Source: Lactuca virosa (taxonomy: Eukaryota; Streptophyta; Magnoliopsida; Asterales; Asteraceae). Taken from it: a stretch of 64,000 nucleotides of DNA. Position numbers and translations under genes: made by a program. Positions 1 through 8,966 of this stretch are shown here, piece after piece. Below the pieces are notes generated by a model. That model did not search any database. It was not told the origin of the DNA and was given only the letters and a program-made list of their open reading frames with translations. Location of the stretch: NCBI GenBank assembly GCA_928212115.1, contig CAKMRJ010005634.1, positions 257,864,342-257,928,341 of the forward strand, given 5' to 3'. Within the stretch, counting starts at the first letter, position 1. Each line of letters starts with the position of its first letter.

Positions 1-524
1 ATGGTCAGGTTCCACAATTCCTGCTTAAGCTTTTGTACTTCGCCCCGGGGACAATATTCATCCAGCATCATCGTTTTAAGATCCTCCCATGACATGGAAT
101 TTGCAACCAGGAGAGTAAGGGCTTTGATGTGGGCGTTCCACCACGATAAAGCCCTGTCTGTAAAGGTACAGGCAGCGAACTTCACCTTGCTTTCGTCAGG
201 GCATCCGTAGATTTCGAAGATCGATTCAATTTTTTCGAACAAACGAGTGAGGGTTATCACCCCTCCGCTTCTGTTAAACGGCCTCGGTTATTCATTTGTG
301 AAATATTTATAAGTGCAAGCCTTTGGGTGTTCTTGAAGATCACTGTGATTGGAACTTCTAGTCCCTTGGCCGTTGCCTCCCCCGTTGTTGCCCTGATTGA
401 TGTGGGCTAAAGTTGTTGCGATCGTAGCTGAGACTGCCGCCTGGAAAGCAGCAGAGTTCATCTCCGGTAGAGGCGGTGGTGGTGGTGGTTCTGTAGTGTT
501 CTTGCGAATATATCTCCTCGGCAT
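1..524 (-). pseudogene. Ty3/gypsy gag, N-terminal part (element G1), runs off the window
   Basis: The minus strand encodes a gypsy gag beginning MPRRYIRKN at 524. A proline run and an alanine-rich helix (AAFQAAVSATIATTLAHI) are followed by the retrotransposon gag domain, recognisable by FEKIESIFEI, ALSWWNAHIKAL and EYCPRGEVQKL. The same motifs occur in the intact gag at 22290-23495, which serves as the reference. The frame stays open to base 1 apart from one stop codon (TAA) at 288-290, just after the YKYFTNE segment. Gag would form the virus-like particle in the cytoplasm. The zinc knuckles and pol would lie left of the window. The start agrees with the MPPRR/MPRRY starts of the sister gags. 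The single visible nonsense change makes it a recent pseudogene or an error-bearing copy. Confidence 0.9.
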
Positions 525-1021
525 TTCCTGCTATGAGACAGGATTGACGATGAGTTTATAAATTCCCTTTTGTTTCCAACGGTTACGGTGATTCGATTGT
601 ACTTATAATTGACCTGTATTATATCAAATATAAATGAAAAGAGAGAACATAACAGATCACAACATCACTAATAAAACACAGAATTGTTTCATTAGTGATA
701 AATTCTTAGTACAATACATGAAAATTGGCCTTTGAAAGGCCTACAATACATAGAGAATGAAAATATGCCAGCATAACGACTCTACGAGTAGTGTAATCAC
801 TTAATCGTAGGGTCAGTCCTACATACATGAAGTAAAAGAAAAGAGAGTCTCATCGATAGAAGCGGTGAGTAGGACGAGTCCTACTCGCGGCGGGAGGTAT
901 CTGGTGGTGCTGATGACGAAGTAGAAGCGCCCTGGAGTCTGGCTAGCTGGCGCTCAGTGACTCGCATCCTCACCTCGAGTGCAGCATGTCGCTCCTAGTA
1001 GCCCCGCACTATGTCCTGGGT

Positions 1022-1522
1022 CTACCTTTCCGCGCGTTCCACCACGACTATCATCGCATCCATTTGATTGGCGGTCACTTGGGCCTGGTCACCGATATCC
1101 CGGGTCCGCCTGACCATCACCGGAAGGGCTCGGTCCACTGGCCCTCCATGTATGAGGTCGAAAAATCGATGTTCCATGCCAAACGGCGGACAAAATCCAT
1201 GCTGCCTGCTCCATCTCCAGATGACTTGGACCCACGGGGGCATAGGGCCATTGGGGCTCATCCGATGCGCAGACACCCTAGCCATGTAGGGTGGCTCAAT
1301 GACTTCGGACTCCGCGTCCGAGTCATCCTCTTCCTCCTCGTCATCCTCATTGACTTCCTCGTCAATTTCTTCTTCTTCCGGGTCTTCCATGGGTTCTTCC
1401 TCTGGGTCCTCCTCTAGCCAACCTCCATTTCCCTGATTCAGGGAAAAGGATCTCCAGGTAGATGAAAACCAGCCATAGCGTCTGTACGAGAATATATATA
1501 AATACAAGAAAATAAATAACAT
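1022..1522 (-). CDS. Acidic ORF upstream of gag in gypsy G1, function unknown
   Basis: An open frame of 166 codons lies between the primer-binding site and gag, in the sense direction of G1. It has three parts: a tryptophan/serine-rich start (GWFSSTWRSF), a very acidic middle of about 40 residues made of D and E runs (residues roughly 35-80), and a C-terminal part with PWVQVIWRW, GMEHRFFDLIHGGPVDRAL and RRTRDIGDQAQVTANQMDAM. The first 12 residues (MLFIFLYLYIFS) are hydrophobic and may be fortuitous; an internal start is possible. It ends 498 bp before the gag ATG. I recognise no catalytic domain. Extra ORFs before gag are known in some plant gypsy lineages, but the assignment here is inference. 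The frame is uninterrupted although the neighbouring gag carries a stop. Confidence 0.55.
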   Translation of the reverse strand: MLFIFLYLYIFSYRRYGWFSSTWRSFSLNQGNGGWLEEDPEEEPMEDPEEEEIDEEVNEDDEEEEDDSDAESEVIEPPYMARVSAHRMSPNGPMPPWVQVIWRWSRQHGFCPPFGMEHRFFDLIHGGPVDRALPVMVRRTRDIGDQAQVTANQMDAMIVVVERAER

Positions 1523-1838
1523 GCTAAAAATACCCCTATAGTATTTTAATGGCTTATATTCGGTTCCTTAAAACTTTTAAGTATTAGGTTGATGAGCCTT
1601 AGATTCGTTGTCCACCCCGATCACTCCCAAACACATGTTAGTCGTATTTTGAATTAATATAGTTCATCAGGCTATATTTATCCCCAATACGATTACATAA
1701 CTGCCTGGGTTTAACCGCGATGTCCAACTCTTCTAAAAACTTTTAATTGTTTCTTATTTTTATTCAAAGTGTTTTAGTCCCATTGTATTTATAGTTGCAT
1801 ATCTTGTATGGTTAGATATGCTAGTTCACTATAAACAA
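1523..1838 (-). other. G1 leader between primer site and acidic ORF
   Basis: Non-coding AT-rich leader of G1. It resembles the leader segment at 50470-50940 of gypsy G3: both contain an antisense-side stretch reading 'catgttagtcgtat/catgttggtcatat' and a block near 'tgattacataactg', which supports a shared lineage. The 525-1021 interval between gag and the acidic ORF shows no gene. Confidence 0.6.
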
Positions 1839-1854
1839 TGCTCTGATACCAATC
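1839..1854 (-). promoter_or_regulatory. Primer-binding site of G1 (initiator tRNA-Met type)
   Basis: Read on the minus strand the bases directly after the LTR are ATTGGTATCAGAGCATTG, matching the 3' end of plant initiator tRNA-Met (TGGTATCAGAGC). The same site follows the LTRs of G2 and G3. Confidence 0.9.
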
Positions 1855-2814
1855 TGTCACACCCCGAAACAGGACAACGGAAATGTTCGGGGGCGGGTGA
1901 CTTCATCTTGTAATATCATAACAATTGAATATAATTGAAACATAGCAACCATCATCATCATACATTATGATATCAACATTCATTGTTTACATCTTTGTGT
2001 TTGTTTACAAAATACATCTAAAATAACATAATGTATGATAATTCAAAAATACAACATATATCCAAATTTCCTTAGCTGCCAACCTGCTTATTGAGTTCCT
2101 GAGAACACAAGTTGTTTTGAAAAGCGTCAACATAGAATGTTGGTGAGTTCATAAGCATGTTTGTAAGAAAACTTTGTAATAGTTGGTGACTTCCAGAAAA
2201 TCCAATATTTTCTTGTAAAAATAGTTTGTGAGTCTCATTTCAAATCATGTATAATTGCATGTGTATTCTTTATTTACCTTGTTTGATATTGTATAGAGAG
2301 TGTTCCCATAAAATCCTATATTTTCTGTTTTACAAAAAGTTGTGGTCTTAAAACCCTAAGACCTGTGTAGTGAATTTAGATGCAAAAATAGTCAACACAT
2401 AGTTTTGTACTTCGTAAATTGAGTGGAGAATATGTTTTGCGTAAATTTTAATATAATATAGTTATCATCTATGTAAGTCGTTATAACCATACTAATATGA
2501 CGAGAGCGCCTGTCTTGACGTTCTTCAGGTATTGGTTTCTAAAGATAATTGTCACCCTAGACTGGCCTGTCTAGCTGTAGCGAGCAGCTCAGGTGTGGGG
2601 GTGTCGACCCCGTATAGATCTATACACAATATCCTGCTCTCCCTCCAGGAGACTCTGGTTATAACTACAAGACTTACTATGTACACTAGGTAGGTACGAG
2701 TGAAGGAGTGCATCACAAGAGCGTTAACGAAAATTTACGCAAATATTGAATTTCATTATTTAACGTTATAAATAATGTTACTAGAGTATATTTTCGACTT
2801 ATAAATTATACGTG

Positions 2815-3310
2815 ACAAAAATAGCCATTTTTACCACGAGTGTCAGAAATAGTCCATATTTATCATTATTGTCAAAAATAGCCCAATTTTGCCATAATTG
2901 ACAATAAAGGCCCAATTTTACTAAAATTGTCCATAAATGCCCAATTTTACTAAACTCGACTCATAAGGCCCATTTATACCGAAATAGTCATAAAAGACCC
3001 ATTTTTACTCAAATGTTTATAAATGGCCCATGTTTAGTAAAAAGTCCATTTTCGGCCCATTTTGCTAAAATGTTCAAAAATGGCCCTTGTTTACTAAAAG
3101 TCGATTTTGCGGCCCAATTTTACTAAAATGTACAAAAATGGCCCATGTTTACTAAAAAGTCCATTTTCGGCCCATTTTTACTAAAATGTTCAAAAATGGC
3201 CCATGTTTACTAAAAAGTCCATTTTCGGCCCATTTTTACAAAAATGTTTAAAAATGGCCCATGTTTACTATAAAGTCCATTTTCGGCCCATTTTTACCAT
3301 AAAACCCAAG
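2815..3310. repeat. Tandem repeat in the G1 LTR built on GGCCCA units
   Basis: About 500 bp consist of roughly 30-bp half-units of the type GGCCCATTTTTACTAAAATG, alternating with GGCCCATGTTTACTAAAAAG, forming near-perfect 60-bp units at 3040-3290 that decay outward. Each half-unit carries a GGCCCA or close variant. Confidence 0.85.
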
Positions 3311-4020
3311 GATAACCAATTTTTACTTGTATTGCCAAAAATTGTCCCTCTTTACCGAAAATGACTAAAAATACCCCACTTTTCATTTAATTGTCAAATA
3401 GGGTCCATTTTTACATTTTCTTTAGTCTCATGGTGAGTTCTAAAACATTTTTAGCATATCAACTAAATATAAGAAGTTACACAAGGTAACTTGTTTCCAA
3501 CAACTTAAGACTTGGATGATTTCGAGTTTGTGGACCTTTAGAATGATATCACAACATTTCACACACATAACAAGTAAAACAAACACATGCAAGCAAATAT
3601 ACATAGATTTTCGCAGGACTAGACTTGTATCCTCCCCCAAAAGAAAGAAAACTTGAAAAATAGGGGTATGAAGCTCACCTTGGGGCTTTTTCGGTTTTGA
3701 AGAGGAAGAGGAAGGAGGTTTTCGGCCTAGCTTGCTTCCTTGAGATGATTTTCGAAGTCAATGGGCTCTAGAGAAGCATATGCACGAAAATAGAGTAGTT
3801 TGAGGAATAAGTTTAGTGTAAGATGGAAATAAAACAACTTGAGTGTGATATAGACTTACCAAGTTAATGATCTTTGAAGAGGAACTCTTGAACACACTAG
3901 CACACTCACAAAATTTTAAGAAAAGGGTTGAAGAAGTTCTTGAGAGTTGAGAGGAAATGAGAGGTGAAGTTATGTTTGAAATGGTTTGTGGGGAGTGAAA
4001 GGGAGGATCGGCCGATCTTT

Positions 4021-4022
<2 letters not shown>

Positions 4023-4060
<38 letters not shown>

Positions 4061-4068
4061 GAGAGAGA
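4023..4068. repeat. (GA)n microsatellite in G1 LTR
   Basis: An almost pure GA run, with one GT interruption, inside the LTR. Confidence 0.95.
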
Positions 4069-4129
4069 AAAGAGATTAGAGTGATAATGCATGATGGTTA
4101 ATAAACTCTTGCATAGGTTATTGGGCTCG

Positions 4130-4560
4130 GTTTGGGCCCAAGAATATTTCCGGTCCAATACTATGCCAAAAGAAATGTATTAGGCCCAATAAGGATTTTC
4201 GGTTTAGGTGAGAGAGACCAATAAAGATTTTTGATCCATTGGGGTCCATATATGGGTTTTCGGCCCAAAAAGATTAAGTGAAAGAGCTTTCGGCCCAATA
4301 GTTATTTTCGGCCTTACAAAGAGGGTTTTCGGCCCAAAATAATACCTAATGGAGGTATTTGGCCCACTATGGTCTAAGAAAGATGTTCACGACCCAATAA
4401 GGCCCAATAAGAGTCTTATGGACCAAAACAATGTTAAATACTAATTTACGGCCCGTAAGGATCATGTTGAGGGTTTATTGGTCCATTAAGGCCCAATAGG
4501 AGAGTCTTGGCCCAAATAGAGACTTGGACCGAGAAGCTTGGGCTAAGGCCCAAAGTTGAG
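4130..4560 (-). promoter_or_regulatory. GGCCCA-rich upstream part of the G1 LTR (U3)
   Basis: Around eleven GGCCCA hexamers (TGGGCC on the other strand) occur in about 430 bp, many in the context TTTTCGGCCCAA. In the sense of G1 this is the start of the LTR, where promoter elements lie. TGGGCC/T is the plant site II element bound by TCP factors in genes of dividing cells. That this cluster drives transcription is inference. Confidence 0.5.
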
Positions 4561-4749
4561 TGATCATAGTTTATTGGGTTAGATTTTGGGCTTACACGAA
4601 GAAATTTCGACTTGAAACGCAAAATTTAGATGTATAAACTTGTATAACATTGAAATTGGCCCATACCAAAAGTAGGGTTACAAGATTACACAAAGGAATT
4701 ATCTAGTACAAAGATAGAAATCCTAGCCCTAATTTGCTACTTGTGATAG

Positions 4750-5870
4750 AGTTTGTCGTGAGTCTCTCGTCTTACGAAAGCCTCGCAATCCCAAACCTTG
4801 ATATGTGCTAACGAGGGAACCTTCCCTGTCCACATTTTCGTGAGGTGTTTTGGCAACCTTTTTAGTTGGGACTAGATTAAGGATATGGGCGGCAGTCTAT
4901 AAGGAATACCCCTAGAATGAGATAGGTAACGAAGCTCGACTCATCATGGAACGAACCATATCCAACAAAGTTAGATTACACCTCTCAGCCACACCATTAA
5001 GTTGCGGTGTCCTAGGTAGCGTCAATTATGAAACAATTCCACATTCCTTAAGATAGTCGTAGAACTTAATACTAAGATACTCACAACCTCGATCAGATCG
5101 GATCATCTTTATCTTCCTGCCCAATTGATTCTCCACTTCTTGTTTAAACTCTTTGAACTTTTCAAAGGTTTCTGACTTATGCTTGATTAAGTATATATAT
5201 AGCCATATCTGCTGTAATCATCAGTAAAAGTCACATAGAAGCGGTTAGCCTCCCTTGTGGCGGATCTAAAGGGTCCACACACATCGGTGTGTATGAGATC
5301 CAACAAACCCTCACCCCTTTCACACGAACTAGTGAAGGGTGACTTGGTCATCTTTCCAAGCAAACAAGATTCACATGTGTCATCCGACTTTAAGTCAAAT
5401 GACTCCAACACTCCATCCTTTTGGAGTCGGGCTATGCGCTTCTTGTTGACATGTCCAAGACGACAATGCCATAAGCATGCTTTATCCAAACCATTGGACG
5501 AATCGACATGCAACACATTATTTCCTAAGTAATCTACAACCATCACAGTTTCATATATACCATTACAAGGCAATGATTCAAAATAAAAATTACCATTATA
5601 ATAAGCATTAATACTACCAATATCATTATTAAATGAAAAAGTAAAACCTTGTTCATACAAACCATGAAAGGAAATAATATTTATCGCCATATCAGACGAG
5701 TAGCAACAATTATTAAATTCTAAATTTAACCCACTACTAAGCAATAAAGAGTAAACTCCAATCTTGGTGACAGGCGACACTTTCCTATTCCCCATGATCA
5801 AGTTCATATTCTCGTGCTTCACATCCCTACTTCTTTGTAGACCCTGCGAAAGTGGGCTTGATCTTCCCAT
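4750..5870 (-). pseudogene. Copia pol fragment of C1: pre-integrase and integrase core
   Basis: The pre-integrase zinc-binding region is visible as LWHCRLGHVNKKR with CESCLLGKMTKSPF (residues about 130-175 of the 227-aa open stretch). It is followed by the integrase start LLDLIHTDVCGPF and FYVTFTDDYSRY, which carry the first two catalytic-site aspartates. The open frame stops near 5187. Integrase continues in broken frames to 4750, with the SDRG and TPQLNGVAERCN motifs still legible. The protease active-site segment (DTG), present in C2, is missing here: gag runs straight into SRDVKHENMNL. This is an old coding region with frameshifts and stops and is not functional. Confidence 0.85.
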
Positions 5871-6706
5871 CCTTTATGTCCTGCAAGTATTTGGGGCAGC
5901 TTCGTTTCCAGTGCCCTTTTTCATGACAATGGAAGCACTCTGGTTCCTTTGGATATGAAGAGGGTTTAGCAGAACCAAATTTGGTCCCACTAGAAGAGGA
6001 TCCATCATGGGATTTTCCCTTTCCATGTCCAATTGCCAAGACAGGGGCAGTAGCAGTAGGAGTAGGTACAACAAACTTGCCTTTCAAACTACTTTCAGCA
6101 GTTCTTAGAAGGCCTTGAAGCTTGCTTAGAGTGACCTCCTCCTTGTTCATATGATAAGTCATACGAAACAGATCATAACAAGAAGGCAAAGAGTGTAGGA
6201 TAATGTCAATGGCCAACTCTTCATCGAAGTTGACATTCAGCTTCAGCAAGCGGTCCACAAACCTTTGCATCTTTTGCAAGTGGGTCGTGATGGACTCTCC
6301 ATCCTTCATTTTAGTTGTGATCATGGAGGCAATGATTTCATACATTTCTTGCCGAGCGCTTTGATCGTACCTTTCCATCAAGTCTTGGTGCATCTCATAG
6401 GGCCAAAAGTCCTCATAAGACTTTTGAAGCTCAACAGTCATGGTAGCAATCATAATACATGACATATTTGTCGCGTCCCTCTTATGAGCCTTATATTCAA
6501 CAATCTGTTCAGGAGTAGCAGTTTTTTCATCAATCTCCTTTAGCTCTTTATCAAGGACATATTCTTTGTCCTCGTAGCGAATACCCATGCGGATGTTTCA
6601 AATCCAATCATTGAAGTTCGATCCATCAAAGATGACCCTCCCACATAAGTTCATGAGGGAGAAAGAGTCGGAAGAGTTTGGGTTTGAAGCAGTGTTTGAT
6701 AGACAT
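5830..6706 (-). pseudogene. Copia gag of C1 (UBN2-type) with CCHC knuckle
   Basis: The main open stretch starts MGIRYEDKEYVLDKEL at 6588. It contains the copia gag helical domain (PYEMHQDLMERYDQSARQEM, LHSLPSCYDLFRMTYHMNKE) and ends with a zinc knuckle CFHCHEKGHWKRSC, then YLQDIKDGKIKPTFAG. The true start is probably the ATG at 6706. Between it and 6588 the expected N-terminal sequence (NPNSSDSFSLMNLCGR, VIFDGSNFNDWI) is legible but broken by a frameshift and a TGA. Gag would package the element RNA in cytoplasmic particles. The same gag C-terminus is found in C2 at about 56230-56400. Confidence 0.85.
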
Positions 6707-8170
6707 CTGAAAAAGAAGACAAAGTTTAGATTAGATAAGGATCCTTAATATAACACCCAAATTAAATATTAATGCTAGGACCCAACACAATATTCTATAA
6801 TTCGGAAGAGGGATGCCGTAATCCAACTGTAAAATATTTGAAGGTAGGTAAATGATGATTTACCAACTTCCACCATGAAAAACGAAAATGAAGATTAGGT
6901 TGTAAATGAATTGAAATTCCTAGATTCTTTGAGATTCATTGAATCTTTTCAATGGTATGTTTAAATCTCGATTATGCCCTTCAAGTTTGTGACTGGGATA
7001 CCGAGGATCACAAACAAGGTGTTAATAACCATGAAAATGTGCTTGGTACTCTTAATGTTACACATCACTTGATCAATGTGTCGGTTAACCACACACGCTC
7101 CATTCATCCATGATTAACATCAAGCTACCCTTTTCCACCCTTGCTAGTCCCAAATTAGTGTGTCGGTTAACCACACACGCTCCACTAACGACTTAGCAAG
7201 GTGTAAAGTGCAATTTCCATGGACTGGCACTATTTTCACATTTTTCCTAAAGTAACTAAGATTGGGAATTTATAAAAATTTAGTTACATTATAACATCAT
7301 TATACTTATTAATGAGGATTAATGTCCTATCCTACCCGTTCGGCTAACGACCCTTCACTAGTCAAGAGTGCGGTGGGTAAGAGTGGATACCCAATGGCGG
7401 TCATATTATAGGCCGCTTCCTTAAACACCCCTTATAGACTAGCTTCGTGAATGAGGCCTACTAATGGTAAGACTGACTTATCTTATACATATATATAAGT
7501 ATTAAACTTTAATATTATAATAGTATAGGGTTGAACTTTAAACTTTTAAAATTCTAGGATTTGGAATTAAAGTTTCATAAATGAGACTTTTCAAATTCCA
7601 AAACTTGAGGACAAGTTATGAAACTCTTCAAGACCTTTAGAATTCTATAACTTAAAAAGTTAATGTTTCATGAATGAGACTTTTCATATTCCATAACTTG
7701 AGGACAAGTTATGAAACTCTTCAAGAAACATTTAGATCAAATTTAACTAATACAATTATCATATAATTTATCATTTACCAATTTGACCTAATACTAGTCA
7801 TATAGCAAGATAATTTCAAATTCTACAAATAATTAGTTTTTCACAAAATCAAGTAATTATCCTAAAATTTGACAAACATCATGTTATTGGATGGGGATAA
7901 TCATAACCATATTAGTAAAATCAAATTTTATGAACCAAAACAATTTTTGGTAATGATCTTAATCCAAAACAGGCCAAAAACTCGAAAATTATGCCATCAG
8001 ATGATCCAACTCGTCGATCCAGTCAATGGACTCGTCTAGTTCATCATCATATGATCCAACTCATCGAGTTCCATTATGGACTCGTCGAGTTGGTCCTGGC
8101 TGAATCCAGAATTGCATTTTTTTTTCAGCTTTGAAAATTATACAATTGCATCAATATAATAGAAAACACT
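6707..8170 (-). other. Leader of copia C1
   Basis: Non-coding region between primer site and gag. Several blocks are conserved with the leader of C3 at 57179-58812: the block with 'ccgttcggctaacgaccc' (7337-7355), the 'aggcctactaatggtaag' block (7456-7473), and two copies of TGTCGGTTAACCACACACGC (7078 and 7159). Conservation of untranslated sequence between two diverged copies suggests packaging or regulatory function (inference). Confidence 0.7.
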
Positions 8171-8187
8171 CATGGCTTTGATACCAC
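8171..8187 (-). promoter_or_regulatory. Primer-binding site of C1
   Basis: Minus strand reads GTGGTATCAAAGCCATG directly after the LTR end ACCCAATA, an initiator tRNA-Met site with two mismatches relative to C3's GTGGTATCAGAGCCAGG. Confidence 0.85.
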
Positions 8188-8961
8188 TATTGGGTTTTAT
8201 GTTCTCTAACATCCCTATGGTGCACATACAACCCTAATGCTTTGGATCTAAGTTTTCTCTAATTATGCATGCAATATTCATTTTCCAAAGCATGAAGCCT
8301 AACTAGCATGTAAAGGTGATATTTGAATCATAAAACTAGTTAGAATATTACCTTTTGATGTAGCTTGTTGAACTTGGCCTTAAAAGAGCTTAGCACCCCA
8401 AGTGTGATGCCTCAAACAAGTCACAAACACCAATAAACAATTATAGGACAATGAGAGAGGTTTAGGAGACACAAAATCGGCTAGCCCTTCTTGGAATGCA
8501 TGTGGTAACCGATTTTAGAGCTTGGGGTACACATTTATAGTGTAGAATTCCAAGAGTCATTTGTAACCCTAATTCTTACACTTAAGCTTATGATCCAACA
8601 ATTGATTTGGACTAACACTTCATGGAATAACTTATAAGCTTAGTCCATCACAAATCAATCATGGATCATTAGCCCAAACCATATGTATCACTGATTTACA
8701 TAATCAGTCCTCGTTAATTTAATTAGTCTCTTTTGATCACTAAATTAATTCCAAATTAATTCTTGATCAATACTAATTAAATAATATGATTTCTCAATTA
8801 ATATATTATTCTTATAATATATTAATAAATCACAAATAACCTCTTTCTCAAATATCCAACCTATCAAATTGTTCTGGTGAAGGCAACCTGAAATGGACAA
8901 TGCTATTATCGGGTCAAGTACATACCAATTATATTTATGGGCTTAGACACCTAATCCAACA
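8188..8961 (-). repeat. 5' LTR of copia C1
   Basis: 774 bp; on the minus strand it begins TGTTGGATTAGGTGTCTAAG and ends AAACCCAATA, matching C3's LTR (TGTTGGATTAATG...AAACCCAACA) over its length with many differences. The terminal CA has mutated to TA. Confidence 0.9.
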
Positions 8962-8966
8962 GTGAC

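Larger units (their letters stand above)
1855..4682 (-). repeat. 5' LTR of gypsy G1
   Basis: The plus strand begins TGTCACACCCC, the inner end shared with the G2 and G3 LTRs, directly beside the primer site. The outer end is placed at ...GTAGGGTTACA (4682), giving TGTAAC...GTGTGACA termini in the element's sense; a boundary about 8 bp further right is also possible. The LTR is about 2.8 kb. It contains a CTGGTTATAACTACAAGAC block and the 'atagatctatacacaa' block seen also in G2 and G3 LTRs, a tandem array at 2815-3310, a GA microsatellite and a GGCCCA-rich U3. The other LTR lies outside the window, so no target duplication can be tested. Confidence 0.8.
4750..8961 (-). mobile_element. Ty1/copia element C1, truncated in integrase
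   Basis: Reading on the minus strand: 5' LTR (8961-8188), primer site, long leader, gag, pre-integrase domain and part of integrase, ending near 4750 where similarity to the related C2 (55047 onward) stops. RT, RNase H and the 3' LTR are missing. It was inserted into the 5' coding part of MULE1: MULE coding sequence resumes at 8967. The likely target duplication is GTGAC at 8962-8966, whose partner is lost. Bases 4683-4749 between G1 and C1 match neither and are unassigned. Confidence 0.85.

Noticed and set aside
986..1417. 143-codon plus-strand ORF opposite the acidic ORF
   Set aside because: It is antisense to the GAA/GAG-rich segment, which yields hydrophobic FFLL runs, and opposes the element's transcription.
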